A DNA stretch of 64,000 bases from Sinonovacula constricta (taxonomy: Eukaryota > Mollusca > Bivalvia > Cardiida > Solecurtidae): positions 7,864,529 to 7,928,528 of the forward strand of contig CM017567.1 in the NCBI GenBank assembly GCA_007844125.1, written 5' to 3'. The notes under the pieces were generated by a model that saw only the letters and a program-made list of their open reading frames with translations, made no database searches and was not told the DNA's origin. Below, piece after piece: positions 13,501 through 25,684 of this stretch (positions within the stretch are counted from its first letter, which is position 1; each line of letters starts with the position of its first letter). A program made the position numbers and the translations under genes.

Positions 13501-14127
13501 CCCAGCAAGCAGGGCCAGGATATTCCGGATTGGTGTGAAACTTCACCTACCCCGCAAGCAGGGTCAGGATATTCCGGGTTGGTGTGACACTTTACCTACC
13601 CAGCAAGCAGGGCCAGGATATTCCGGATTGGTGTGAAACTTCACCTACCCCGCAAGCAGGGCCAGGATATTCCGGATTGGTGTGAAACTTCACCTATCCC
13701 GCAAGCAGGGCCAGGATATTCCGGATTGTTGTGATACTTTACCTACCCCGCAAGCAGGGCCAGGATATTCCGGATTGGTGTGAAACTTAACCTACCCCGC
13801 AATCAGGGCCAGGATATTCTGGAGAAGTGCAACACTTGATCTATCCAGCCACCAGGGCCACGATTTTCTGGAGAAGTGCATCACTTTATCTATCCAAGGC
13901 AATGAACTGGACAAGTGCGATGCTTTATCTACTCAGCAACCGAGGCCATGCTTTTCCAGACAAGCGTATTTTCCAGACTGGTGCAATGCTTTATCTTCCC
14001 GGTCTGACACTTTGCATACCTAGTTATCAGGGCCAGGATCATCTGGACAAGTAAGAAACTTTATCTACCAAACAACCAGGGTCAGGATTTTCCTGAGCGG
14101 TGCGACGCTTTAACCACCCAGCAACCA
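10500..14127. repeat. 49-bp minisatellite, block B with homogeneous core
   Basis: About 74 copies of a 49-bp unit; the core is CAAGCAGGGCCAGGATATTC then CGGATTGGTGTGACACTTTA and CCTACCC. Copies from about 10850 to 13810 are nearly identical; both edges are divergent, the usual pattern of unequal exchange. Because 49 is not a multiple of three, all three frames are open in places, giving false open frames of up to about 190 codons with a 49-residue period. Confidence 0.97.
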
Positions 14128-14215
14128 TTGCCAGTGAATATGCTTTCTGCATGTAGTGGACGCAACATCCTCATGTGTTATTGAAGCATGTTCTTTGTTA
14201 CTATCGGTACAATGA
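14128..14215. repeat. Array-end segment, copy 2
   Basis: Right flank of block B. It shares TGTAGTGGACGCAACA, CATGTGTTATT and ACTATCGGTACA with 10436-10500, with a short insertion (GAAGCATGTTC). Confidence 0.7.
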
Positions 14216-14467
14216 AACTGCTGATTATATCCATTTTGCTAACTTTAGAGAAAAGTATTTACATTAGATCTACACATGGTTCGAGTCACGTGTTAACAAC
14301 GGTTAAGACGACCTTGAATCTTTCTACATGTGAAGTAGATTAGACTAACATTTACCCTTATATCTTCTAGGATAATGGACACGAGACCATACTATCTTTT
14401 TAATATCAGCTGAGTGGTAATGTACCTAAAGGCAACTTGAGATGATGTTAGCGTAAATAAGATAGAT

Positions 14468-14650
14468 AGCGCCCGTGGCGAAGTGGTAGAGTCGCCGACT
14501 TGTAACTCCTCTGACCGCTTAGCCTTTCACCGCGTAGGTGCGATTCCCATTCGGGGCAAAGAACTGAATGTGGGAAGGTTTTCCAGCTGACCGGCGGTGC
14601 GCCGGTGGTTCTATCCAGATATTTGCTTAGGGTCTTCCTCCACTCATGTA
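14468..14650 (+). mobile_element. tRNA-derived SINE
   Basis: A tRNA-like head with an A-box-like TGGCGAAGTGGTAGAGTC and a B box GGTGCGATTCC at 14537, followed by a body with GTGGGAAGGTTTTCCAGCTG and GGTGGTTCTATCCAG. There is no intact cloverleaf, so it is not a functional tRNA gene. Body similarity to metazoan SINE core domains is suggested only. Confidence 0.65.
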
Positions 14651-14912
14651 TCTGGGTGTCTCTATAATTACCATCACTGGTATTCAAAAAAGTCAAAACA
14701 GAATTAACGTTACTAAATGTATTAAGTGTAATATTTATTTTCACAGGCAATTCCGAATCTATACCTTCAATTGCAACATGTATATTTCAATTACCTGTAA
14801 CATGATGGCAAACTTAACTTGTTTGAAAAATTAGCTTAACTAACACACGACAGTAGCTGATTTGGTAATTTCTTGTTGTTTTTATATATATAATATGTCA
14901 TATCGGGGTATT

Positions 14913-15048
<136 letters not shown>

Positions 15049-15802
15049 CCATCATGTTATATATATATATATACATATGGCTTAGCAAACAATTCCATTA
15101 ATTAATATTATAATATTGATTTGCCATATAGTGTCCACGAGTTACAAAGCGAACTTCTGGATTCATGTATAAAAACAATCACTATAATGGCATACACACT
15201 AAAACGTGCAGACATTAAACCATACCTGATGGCTGACCGACTTTTACAACAGTTTGAAAAAGGAATGTGTACTTACAATTCGAACATCTTCCTTTCCGTA
15301 AAGAACAGCAGCTAAATTAGACATGTTGATTTTTCCAAAAGCATAAACTCGTATGAAAGACCAATACAAATAATACTATTCTAGGTTGTTACTTAATATG
15401 TTTATTTTCTGCAATCGAAATCTACCTTGTCAATTTGAAGGTTACACTGTCTTACACAATGTCAATACAACGATAAACTGAACAATAAATATATAAAGGC
15501 TAGAGAAAACTCATTCGGCATTTTCCGCTGAATCTGCCGGCGTAACCCGAGTAGTGCAAAATTGCTTCTTAATGCTATTTTTGCTATTTCGGGTTTCAAA
15601 TGACTCAATGTTGCTTGACTTATTGAATGTGCACAAATGAGGGAAAAGATACCGTACTGGGTAGAAAGTGGTACACCACTCATTTAAGCAAGGAATGATA
15701 CTTTAGCTAGCGAGTCGAGACGGATTCAGTTTAGATGGGGGAGGCACAGATACAATTTATTACTACAGACAGGTGTTTCTAATCGACTAACGAACTGTAA
15801 TG

Positions 15803-16020
15803 TGAGCGTTCGTGGTCTAGTGGTTAAGACGTTGGACTCCGGATCGGAGGGTCCCGGGTTCTAACCCCGAAACTGACCACGTGAGTCCTTGAGCAAGACT
15901 ATTGTCACATTGCTCCAGGCATTCAGTACCTGAGTACTGGTTCTACCCAGGAAGTGGACAGTCGAGAGGGATTAATATAAGTTAAAAGAACTTGCTTCTC
16001 AATCGACTATAAATAAAAAG
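15803..16020 (+). mobile_element. tRNA-Arg-like SINE
   Basis: The head resembles tRNA-Arg(CCG): A box TGGTCTAGTGGTTAAGAC, anticodon arm GGACTCCGGATCGGAGG and B box GGGTTCTAACCCC. The acceptor stem does not pair, so it is a SINE head. The body contains CTGAGTACTGGTTCTACCCA and it ends in an A-rich AAATAAAAAG tail at 16020. Confidence 0.75.
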
Positions 16021-16454
16021 ATTTAAACTAATGTACTCTGGGGAGAACCCACGTGGGGGTGGTTGTTTTTCTGACGTCAGATGCACCGTTTACATGTGTA
16101 GGTACTGGCAGTACTGATATTAAACAACATAACATAAATTAACTTAAATATGATAAATATAAAAATAAAAACTTTTTTGATGAAGCATGAAGAGTTTTGA
16201 CATCTAGAAGCCAAATAGAGCCGTTTCCTACAAATTAGATACTTTTTGTGCTTACTTGTCTTATCTGAAGCACAGGACACAAATACGACACTAATTATAC
16301 TACATCTAGTGCAATAAAGATGGGACACGCCATGAAATATACAAAATACCTTCATGGAAGGCATTTTTGTTAATTTCAGTGCGGGTGCCCCACCCCCGCC
16401 CATGCAAGTGATGCCTTTATTAGAGATAATGTGTGACGTAATTAAAAACGAAAG

Positions 16455-17022
16455 TAGTGACGTAATTAAAGTAGAGTAAAAATGATTTTGCATCTCCAAT
16501 TGAAGAGTATTAAAATTACGGTTAAAATGCTACAAAATTGTGGGTTGAGGGTTCAAGTCTCGGTACAAGCACAATTTTTTCTTCCTGCTTTTTCACTTTG
16601 ACAATTATTTCTGCATTACTCTCCCAGAATAAAAAGGAATCATGGGTAGTATTTATTTTTTTATTAAGACTTAAAAAATGAAAACCATGTGGTGAAATTT
16701 CTTTATGTTTTGCAGCATTAATAAAAACACGTTTTAGAACATTTATAGCAACTCTGAAATAAATTGTTTGGCTAGCAAGAGCTCGGTGGTTCTTTTAATA
16801 AAGCACATTAAGAAGAGCAAATGTGAAAAACGTGTTGGGTTTGTGAACAATAAATTATATTTTTGGGATAGTTTGAGTCAAACCAATCAAGTAACATGTT
16901 TGGTTAGTTTGTCTAATGCTATTTATTTCCAATCGATACTGCATAGCAAACACTTCCCCCTAAAAATTTAAATACCTATTTCAGAAAACAAAAATGTCGA
17001 TAAATTCAAAAATAGATGTACA
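16455..17022 (-). repeat. ~600-bp dispersed repeat, copy 3 (inverted)
   Basis: Reverse-complement relative of the copies at 6.1-7.4 kb: AACCATGTGGTGAAATTTC, AAGAGCTCGGTG and AATTCAAAAATAGATGTAC are the complements of their landmarks. One end carries GGGTTGAGGGTTCAAGTCTC, which resembles a Pol III B box, so a tRNA-derived origin is possible. Confidence 0.7.
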
Positions 17023-17370
17023 AATTTCTTAACACGTCAACAATAAAGTATACAACCCCTCTGCTGTATTTGTATTCAAATTCTTTCTTTTTCACCCGCT
17101 TTACCTTATTTATACAATCCATCAGTTGTGTTAATCCTCAATTTCTGTTTATTTTCTATTACGCTTTCTTTATCATGGTAGGGATTAAGGGTAAAATTTC
17201 GAATATGATAAATTACATTTCAACATGGTAATTACATGATTAACACTTTCAGATCAAATGCTTTTATGTATTTTTAACTGCAATTTTATAATTTTATTAT
17301 CTTAATAATATTAGAATTATTATTTTAAAATATATAAAACATTTCTATTATAATTACGACGGAAGATTTT

Positions 17371-17425
17371 ATATGAAAATATTATCATTATTATTATTAT
17401 TTATTATTATTTTAATTATTACATA
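17371..17425. repeat. (TTA)n low-complexity tract
   Basis: Runs of ATTATT and TTATTATTATT; no gene content seen nearby. Confidence 0.85.
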
Positions 17426-18184
17426 GAAATCCAAGGCGCCATGGAGAGCATGCGCTTTAAACAAGAAGATGACTATCCTGGGAAGTAAACACCGCTCACA
17501 CTGTCGATTATTTACAAAAATATTTGATAGTAACTAAGAGTATTTGTTACCTTGTTTTCCTTGTTCTCTGCTACATCTGTATTTACAAGATGCAATGCTA
17601 ACATCGGTATACTCGGTACTCGGCTTCTTTTGTTAAACAATACTTCGCCAAACACTTGCTAATTTTTAAATATATTTATAATTGCAAGCTGCACTTTATT
17701 ATTGCAAGCTACACTTTTAAGAAAATGGACAACTCGGTTCTTTTCTCTGAAAAGGGCCTGACAGAACAACTGCGACATCGTGTTATTGACTGCTACACTA
17801 TCGTCCCGATAAAATGCATTCCATTAAGAGGCACCGCTGTCAAAAGCGGCGCCAGCAAGTGCCGAAACATGTCAAGCTCTTAATCATATCAACATAAGCA
17901 TAATCGTCGTCGTCATGGTCGTCGTTGTCATCATCAATATCATTATTATTACTCACATAATCATAATCATAATTATTGCTTACATCATTATCAACAGCAT
18001 TGGTAAATGGTACTTTAAATCTGTAATAAAAACCTAAAATGTGCAGGTAAACCAATCATTCAACTATATATGTTCTACATAAAACCGATGTTTGTCAAAA
18101 ACACTGATAAATATATTCCATTTTTCTAGAAAATAAAAAGTGACAGAAATATTTTGTTATTAAAGGCACAATTTAATAATAGAA

Positions 18185-18290
18185 GAAAAATGGGCACTTA
18201 TTCCGGGATTTTAACCCGAGACCTTTGCTGTATATGCCAAATGCTCTATCAGCGAAGTCCAGCGAGCATTATACTGGTCACATAGAGCCG
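18185..18290 (-). mobile_element. tRNA-like SINE head
   Basis: On the minus strand CTGATAGAGCATTTGGCA gives an A-box-like segment and TCGGGTTAAAATCCCGG a B box with a paired T arm. The acceptor arm is not restored, so it reads as a SINE or tRNA relic. Confidence 0.5.
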
Positions 18291-19254
18291 CAGTCAATTA
18301 AGTTTATAATAGCAACAAGTAAGATCATTTTTGCTGAAAATGCATACGGTGGGTCATCTTCTGCTAACAGCAGAATTTTGATGAAGCTTGAACAGCCTTT
18401 TGCTTAATAGCTTTGATGTGCAAGCGACAACAATAAGACTGGAAGTAAACCAACTTCTAAAAAGTTGGGGCATCGGTAGAAGTAAAAATTGTGTTCAGAC
18501 ATGTAAAACAAATATCCACTTGTATGTTAAGGTGAAATAAAAACCATAAAAGATTTATTTTACACAACTTTCACCGGAGAATAGGCTCAATCCTGTTAAA
18601 AGCTGTAATACCCTCAATATCAGATATAAAAGCGCTAAGCTATCCAGCAATAAGAAACAAGCCAGTCGTACACGATCTGTATGCTTTTTAGTACATTCTA
18701 ATGTCTGCATTCTAGTGTCAACCCAAACTCCACACAGGGTTTACGACATCGCTACGCTCGCTTAAAACCACTGCCATCATACAAAATCACGTGACGATAG
18801 TCAGATTAGCTAGGACGTCTTTGCCTGCCGACAGAGACTGCAGACACTCGATCTGTTTGGGTTTCGCTTTTATGGAGGAGTCAAACTCCGTTATTACTTT
18901 GTGAATTTCTTCAACAGTATCCATTGATTGTTTACATTGAACCGGTGTAAGACTGAAATTTTGCCCTCGGCGAAAGGACGGAAATGGCCGAGTTATTACG
19001 ATTGTATTGATAAATACATTCTTTTTTTTTCTTTATCGCTAGAATTTGTTTTTTTTATCCATTGCTAGTCGTTTTTCTAACATACACATTCATTCCGTTT
19101 GTAATTTTACTGAACAAAAATTAAAAGTAAAAAAATCAAATCCTTCTAGATCTGGAAGGATTTCTGTGTGGTGGCAGAGATTCTCCTTACTGAAAGGGGG
19201 AGATCACTGCGTTGGAGATTGGTGTCAACAATAGACATATAAATAGATAGACCG

Positions 19255-19320
19255 GGCGCGCTATTTATAACCCGTGCGCTATTGGCCGCCATCTTGGAGA
19301 GCATATTCGTTTAGCGCGTC
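19255..19320 (+). promoter_or_regulatory. CpG-rich promoter-like segment (CCAAT + GCCATCTTGG)
   Basis: GGGCGCGCTATTTATAACCC followed by an inverted CCAAT (ATTGG) at 19281 and GCCGCCATCTTGG, a YY1-like initiator site, in otherwise AT-rich DNA. A 22/23 match lies on the opposite strand at 25688-25710, directly before a start codon. No transcript is proven. Confidence 0.35.
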
Positions 19321-20044
19321 TATAGATACGCTATAATAATACAAGGAAATTCTTAGAATATTTTCCGATAACACTGCGCGTTTTATGTATTTTTATTTCC
19401 TTCAGAGTATTAAACGACACAGTTTCTGCAGTAGTTTATATCTTTTGTATATCTTTTATATGCATAGTAATTCATATTATTTAAATTAATTTAACCTGAT
19501 CCGATTTATAGAAATGATGCTGTACATAGTAGGAATCTAGATTGGATGTAACGATCGAGAAGTATATAGGGGATTTTCCCCTATTGTATCGCTCTTATAT
19601 GATTTTTGTATGACTATACTGATGACAATGACTACAGTTAGAGTAATGTTATTTTTCTCTTTTATTTCAATTATAACGGACTATTTAGATCTGGTCGGTT
19701 CATAAACTAATGTTAAGAACCATATAAGCAAGTATTTCTGCTAGCCTAGGCAGACTGAGGCCAAATATTGGATTTAAAAATATGAATAAAATAGTTATAA
19801 GAATTTTCAGTACTTTGTTGCACGATCCCAGAATATGATGCATACACTTAGCTATTGTTTTTTCATTAAAATCACTCTAATATGTTTGCCATGTATATAT
19901 GCAAACATGTAGATGTACACCTACAATGATTGAGGTTTTGAGTAGCATAAGTTACTGATTATACTTGGCGTGTATGTTTTATTAAAGATAATAATTTCCG
20001 TTAATACTAGATCTATCTAGTTCACTTTGCATGAGGATTCACAC

Positions 20045-20093
20045 ATGGCAGCACCAAAATCATCAACATCTCAAGACACAACAATAAGAATTA
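20045..20093 (+). CDS. Possible first coding exon, unrecognised
   Basis: ATG in the context ACACATGGCA opens MAAPKSSTSQDTTIRI and runs straight into a consensus donor GTAAGT at 20094. It lies 740 bp downstream of the promoter-like segment at 19255-19320. No next exon was identified; chance is a real alternative. Confidence 0.2.
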
Positions 20094-21290
20094 GTAAGTC
20101 AATCAGTTCGTAGCTTTTATTTATACTCATTATCAATACAATTTTGTATTCTGACCACAGTTATACACTAAAATATTATTACCAAACAATGAAGATCACT
20201 AATTTACATGTGACATCATAACATAAATATTAAATATGCCACTTGTTTTAATAATACAAACTGTAAGCATTTAAAGAAATAAATGTTCACACAGCAAAGT
20301 TAAATGCTCAAGATTTGCAAACGGTTTGGTTGAGGTAAAAATACTTTTAATTTGTGTAGAATACTAAGGTAACATGCATGACATGCCCTAAAATTAATGT
20401 TATTAATAAAAACTTGTTTGTTAAATTTCAGCTCACTATGCTAGTTTATAAAAGATGTTTGAAATAATAAAACATTTTCAAAAAAGTTTACTAAAACATA
20501 GCTTTATAATACTATGAATCTTAATGCATATTTAATTAGCTAACATAATATCTTTGTTAGAAGGAACCAGAGCACAGAATGTGTGATTTCAAGAAGTCAT
20601 AATGTTGAATCTCCAATTTAACTACATGTAGATACGTGTTCATTTGAACACCTTGGTCAAAATCATTGTAATAAATATGAATTTACTAAACAATGCACAA
20701 GAATTAAGCTGCTTTACAACAGCAGGTCTTTTAAAGCAAAGATATTGGACAAAAATTCTACAAATGTGGCTTAAATCTTCCACAGAATTGAAGTCTTTCA
20801 ACTACACAAGTATACATGGATGTGAAGATGTACAAAACTTAACACTGTCAGGCTATGCTTCCTTGGGGCTTTCTCTTTATCTCAGTTGACTTCAACTAAA
20901 ATATTGTATCTCTTACAAACGTGTACTTATTGTCTTTTAAAAAGAACTATTTTGTTTGAGTTGTCGCATTGTTTTTCCCTTCTGTCACAAGTTTAAAGTC
21001 TTGGTCATGTGGTGCACTCTTGCAGTGACGTCAGAGTTTTGCGAGGAACCATTTTCTTCTGCAAAAATAAATAATACTCATAATTTATTACAAAGAATAT
21101 CAGGTCAATAATAAACACAAACATGTTATAAAGTAACTGTGTCTGGGTGTTTTATTATGTTTGTTTTCAGCTGCCATGGATATTTACCTCATTTCTGAGC
21201 TGATTATTTAACATCGTCGGCAACCACAGTATTTTCTTCCGTTACACTCCATACATACCGTGGGAAATTTGACTAGTAAAATCTCGTTTT

Positions 21291-21440
21291 CACCATTAAA
21301 GTAAATCTCAGAGGAGACAATAATCATGGCCCTAACGGGGATTCGAACCCGGTCCGCCAGATCGGTAGTCCAGGCACTCAACCACGTCGCTAAAGGGTTA
21401 ACCCAACAGCAAGGCTGTTGGAAGTGCCTATATGCACTAC
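21291..21440 (-). mobile_element. tRNA-derived SINE, copy left of the MULE
   Basis: The minus-strand head has A box TAGCGACGTGGTTGAGTG and B box CGGGTTCGAATCCCC. It is 150 bp long and nearly identical, in the same orientation and with the same end points, to 24865-25014 on the other side of the transposon. Confidence 0.75.
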
Positions 21441-21498
21441 ACTCCTCCCCCTTTACTTTTTCTGGACCCAAGCCCATCTCAGGACAGCCACACCAGGC

Positions 21499-21665
21499 CG
21501 GTACTACTGAATACCGAAAGACACTTGTTTACCGAAAGATACCGAAAGAGATTTTTTTTTACCGAAATACACCTAATAAAATGTAATAAAAGCATCATTT
21601 GTTGTTTTATTAAGTTAATATGTTGAAATATTAGTATATGAAATAAATGCCAAAGACTCGTTGTA
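21499..21665 (+). repeat. MULE left terminal inverted repeat
   Basis: Begins CGGTACTACTGAATACCG and pairs with 24675-24840 reversed; similarity is traceable to about AAATGCCAAAGACTCGTTG (mirror AAATGCCAAAGATTCATTG). Confidence 0.85.
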
Positions 21666-21899
21666 ATTTGATGTGTTTTTTAAATTTTGTAGTAGGAAGT
21701 CATGTTGCGTATAGCCTTGTTGTCTGAGTTGTTTCCTCTTTGACAAAGCTAAAGCAAAATTTCGGTGAAATGTCTTGTCTATTATATTTTAATTGTTTGT
21801 TTATATTTAATTGTTTGATTGCACTCATAGCGCAGTGGATGCTTAACAATTAATTAATTAGTGATACAATTAATTAGTGATAAACTCATTCATTTTCAG

Positions 21900-22123
21900 A
21901 AATAGCAAACGTGTATGCACTCAGTGCAGCACTTGGAGAGCCAATTCAGTTGTATTATCCTCCTCAGTTGAATATTGAAATGTCTTCTGCTTTTACTAAA
22001 GTTGTCCGAGGTCGTGGTGTGTCTTCAAATCAGACACCGAGAATTATGTTAATATGGACTTCTATGTTGGCCCCTGTTAGAATTTCATTATTTAAGGTGA
22101 ACCATTTTGTTCCCTTAGTCTGA
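21900..22123 (+). pseudogene. OTU-like domain fragment of the MULE
   Basis: Follows an acceptor CATTTTCAG and reads IANVYALSAALGEPIQLYY, then RIMLIWTS and ending VNHFVPLV before a stop. ALSAALGEPI and the closing NHFVPL resemble the C-terminal half of OTU-type cysteine-protease domains found in some transposon proteins, with the His in place. The Cys half was not found. Past the stop, a shifted frame reads on through about 22290 (SENTDSEPPQQM onward). The OTU call is tentative. Confidence 0.45.
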
Positions 22124-22400
22124 AAACACTGACTCCGAGCCTCCGCAACAAATGACCACAGATGCCAGCCTTGATAACTGTCAACCATGTGATAGCTCTT
22201 TAGAATCTGGAGGTGTTTTAAAATTAGTTGACATCCAGGAAACAGAAAAAGTGACAATCCAAGTTGACATTACCCAACTTGATTCACAAGATTAATTGAA
22301 ATCTAAAGAAAAGCATACTTCGCCTCATACTGAAAGTGATGGGGATAGCTTTGCGCACTATCCATTATGACCAGGTGAAAGCTCGTTTGGGAATGTCAGC

Positions 22401-23672
22401 ATGTCAGAAAATGGTCATTTTTTATTGTCCGATATATCAGTAGGTGATATTTGTTCCCTAATAGCTGATTCTGTTCAGGAGGCAATGCATGGTGACTTAC
22501 ATGGGACGCTCAAGTCAGGGTTGCTTGACACAAGTACCGCTGTCAATCATCTTTTAAAAAAATGTAAGGACATTGACCAAATTCCTGTGGGTATTAAGGA
22601 AAATGTTTATTACGTAATGGATAATAATCTGAATTTGGAAAACAGGTCCAACAAAAAAAGAAGTACTTTCTCAGACGACTGTGGGGTTTGGAATTCTTCG
22701 ACCGGGGCTTCTCCTAAATCGTATTATCTGCTGCATGATAATGGCGATCTCACATTGACAGTTTAAAAAAAAGGTCTTTATTGTCATAAGAAACAAGTCA
22801 ACAAAAAAACAACAACTGAGTACTTACCTATGACACCACAGCAAGATAAAAATCAAATTGTTGTCATTCATCGGTACTATGCCACTTTAAAGGCCAATGA
22901 AAAGTACCAGAAAAGGGTAACATGGTTTCACCTTCTGAAACTTAAACTGTCAGGAACCGAAGTAACAAAACTTGTGGTAGGTACCGATGATGAACAAGCT
23001 ATGGTAAAAGCCATTACTACAGAATTTCCTCATTCAACTCATGTTCTATGTACCAGGCATTTACAAGAAAATGTCCGACAACAACTAACAGATGATGGAG
23101 TAAGTTTAAATGAAAGAATGGTTATTTTGAACAAGATTTTAGGCCAGGACGGCATTGTTGGAGCAACTGACAATATTTGCTTTGAAAGCAAGTGCGATGA
23201 ATTAGAAAAATACTGTACAAATCTGGCCGACAAATTTGTTCTTTACTTTCATCGGCGACTTAAAGATCTATTAAAATACAAGGTTAACGAGCTGATAAGA
23301 GCTGGTTTCATAAGCTCTAGTTGGACTAATAACAATGCAGAGTCCATCAGCCACGTTTTAAAACACACAGTAAATTGGGAAACCAAAAGTCTACCCGAGA
23401 TCGTTAGGTTGACTAACAAACTCGTGGATGGTCAATTTATGGAGTTAAAGAGTGCACTTTTGGCTACTGGGGAATTTCGCCTTGCTGCTTCGCACCAGCA
23501 TTTTCAGGTTTCAAAATTACAACGGATTGCTATGACAGAACAACAAAGAATTAATTTGTACAAAAAGTTAATAAAGGCAGATAGGACTGTCGCATCCTCA
23601 AATGGTCAATCTTCTGTAGTGGCACCGCGCACAGACGGAAAAAAAAAACAGGTCAAAGAAAGCGAAAAGTAA
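22401..23672 (+). pseudogene. MULE transposase, internally deleted, one stop codon
   Basis: One reading frame from 22401 to the stop at 23672, broken only by TAA at 22764-22766, next to a run of A. After VIHRYYATLKANEKYQKRVTW it passes abruptly to TKLVVGTDDEQAMVKAI, where related transposases have a long segment with the first catalytic Asp, so that segment is deleted. The second Asp (GTDDEQ), the C-x2-H pair (LCTRHL) and the Glu (NNNAES) remain. The tail is Lys-rich. It is unlikely to be active. Confidence 0.8.
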
Positions 23673-24674
23673 ATGTACCGACAGTGACAATGCCATTGAA
23701 AAAACCCCCACAAACAGTGATACCCATCTCATATAATTACAATAATAATGGAATATAGGTCAGCTATTAAAGTCCTCGTCAACATTCTTTTATCATTTAG
23801 GGCAGTTAGGGCAGTTGAAACGTCAATTTTTATTCCTTAATGCAGTAAACATTAAATTCTTTTATTCTATTTCTATTTATTTCATGTATATATTGGAAGT
23901 CGGATAGGACGCGCAGCAGTCTGAACGGCCCTCGCATTAAATATGCACCGACAAAAGTCCAATGCAAATTATATCGCATATATGAGTTTGAGAAGACCTT
24001 ACAGAGCCTTCTGTGCAAAATCAGCTTATAGGTTCAGTTTAACTAAACTTATTTGTTTACATATGTTTAGATGTCTGTATATAATTTTTTTTTTTTTTTA
24101 CAAATATAACTAGATGTCTATATTGATAGTCGGATAGGACGTTCAGTTGAATGGCCCTCGCATTAAATATGCACCAATATTAACATCAGATTATCATCAT
24201 GTGGTGTATTATTTCACTGCCTTTGTTAGTTTGGTAAGGTGTGTTATTTTCTGCACAGATATTCTTGATATGAATGTATTAATGTATTTTGATTGTATAA
24301 GCATATACATGTATGTTTCGGCAAGGTAGGTGGACTGTATTTAAGTATATATGATATGTATTTATTGTATTCTTCTTGAACTTGAATGTTGTTAATTGTA
24401 CTTGATTGTTTTACAACATTGTATTGATGTTTTTCAGAATGACTTCAGACTAAAAAGGCATAAGTAATAGTATCTCGTGTATACCATCATACTTATGCAT
24501 GTTGTGTTTATTGCTTTTAACAATATGTTTTTGACAATGTTCTAACAGTACCGATCACAACCACATAACAACTTAACACGGCCAGGTTACCAATTAAATG
24601 GTATTTGTCATGTTTGTGTACTTCTCACGGCATTTGTAAAAATGCCATATTAATAACTATTAAAAGCTTATATA

Positions 24675-24840
24675 ACAATGAATCTTTGGCATTTTGTTCA
24701 TATACTAATATTTCAGCATATTTACTAAATAAAACAACAAATTATGCTTTAAATTTCAATTTATTTAGTGTATTTCGGTAATCAAAGTCTCTTTCGGTAT
24801 CTTTCGGTAAACAAGTGTCTTTCGGTATTCAGTAGGACCC
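24675..24840 (-). repeat. MULE right terminal inverted repeat
   Basis: Reverse partner of 21499-21665; the outer end is CAGTAGGACCC followed by the target duplication CACCAGGC. Confidence 0.85.
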
Positions 24841-24864
24841 CACCAGGCATCTGTTTACTTCTGA

Positions 24865-25014
24865 CACCATTAAAGTAAATCTCAGAGGACACAATAATCC
24901 TGGCCCTGACGGGGATTCGAACCCCGTCCGCCAGATCAGTAGTCCAGGCACTCAACCACGTTGCTAAAGGGTTAACCCAACAGCAAGGCTGTTGGAAGTG
25001 CCTATATGCACTAC
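24865..25014 (-). mobile_element. tRNA-derived SINE, copy right of the MULE
   Basis: Same 150-bp SINE and orientation as 21291-21440, with only a few substitutions (for example GACGGGG for AACGGGG). B box is on the minus strand at about 24911-24925. Confidence 0.75.
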
Positions 25015-25387
25015 AGAACAATTCATGGCACTAGAAGATGTCCAAGGTATGTGTACTGAGTATGTGCTAAATAAGACATGAAAATACCATTAGCTAGGCT
25101 ACTGCATAATATCTACAGGGCCATCCCATTTAAACGAAAAAATCAACTCTTAGCCGACAATGTATTACAGACCTGCCTTATGTAGTCAGTATTGACTTTT
25201 GGCAGTACAAAATTGAAGACCTTATCCTAACGTTTTGTGACATTGGACTACATGTACTTAGCCCAGTCATGGGGAGCAACAGAATCATTTCAACAAGAAA
25301 TCAGCATTTCTTGTTTACAAAATACAGACCAAGGATCATGAAGGAACTGATTAGAAATAAGCAGCATATACCAGATCTCTCTATATC

Positions 25388-25438
25388 TCTCTCCCTTTCA
25401 CTCTCTCTCTCTCTCTCTCTCTATCTCGATCGATAAAA
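25388..25438. repeat. (CT)n microsatellite
   Basis: CTCTCTCT run followed by CTATCTCGATCGAT; simple sequence. Confidence 0.9.
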
Positions 25439-25538
25439 TAGAGCTCTGTCTGTACTGAAAGTACTTAGTGACAGTCAGCAAATGCAGGTTCAATGTTGCG
25501 AGATTTCCTGTGATATAAACAACTAAAAAGCTACTTAC

Positions 25539-25671
25539 TGGTGGAAGGTAATCCTCTTCGATCTTGTTTCAAGATCTCTACGATTATTGCAGTTGATTGC
25601 AAAACACTGATGGCCATTGTAAACCTTTTTTTAAGTTTTGTTGTCCTAATGCTCGCAATAACAGACGCCAT
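25539..25671 (-). CDS. Candidate first coding exon, unrecognised product
   Basis: ATG at 25671 in good context (GAAAATGGCG) opens MASVIASIRTTKLKKRFTMA and continues through AISVLQSTAIIVEILKQ to a strong donor, CCACCA|GTAAGTAG, at 25539 (133 nt, phase 1). Just upstream are two CCAAT boxes and a GCCATATTGG site. The product is not recognised and no later exons were found; the direction leads towards the MULE. The promoter and donor make a real 5' end more likely than chance. Confidence 0.45.
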
Positions 25672-25684
25672 TTTCTGCAACTGG

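Larger units (their letters stand above)
21499..24840 (+). mobile_element. Mutator-like (MULE) DNA transposon, 3,342 bp, decayed
   Basis: Imperfect inverted termini of about 165 bp: left starts CGGTACTACTGAATACCG (21499), right ends CAGTAGGACCC (24840). Both contain CCGAAAGACACTTGTTTACC in the same order on opposite strands. An exact 8-bp target duplication, CACCAGGC, sits at 21491-21498 and 24841-24848. Inside are an OTU-like fragment and a transposase whose GTDDEQAM, LCTRHL and NNNAESISHVLK motifs are the second Asp, C-x2-H and Glu of MULE transposases. A stop codon, frame breaks and an internal deletion make it non-functional. Confidence 0.88.

Noticed and set aside
15803..15880. Functional tRNA-Arg gene
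   Set aside because: A and B boxes are good but the acceptor stem does not pair and a SINE body with A-rich tail follows.
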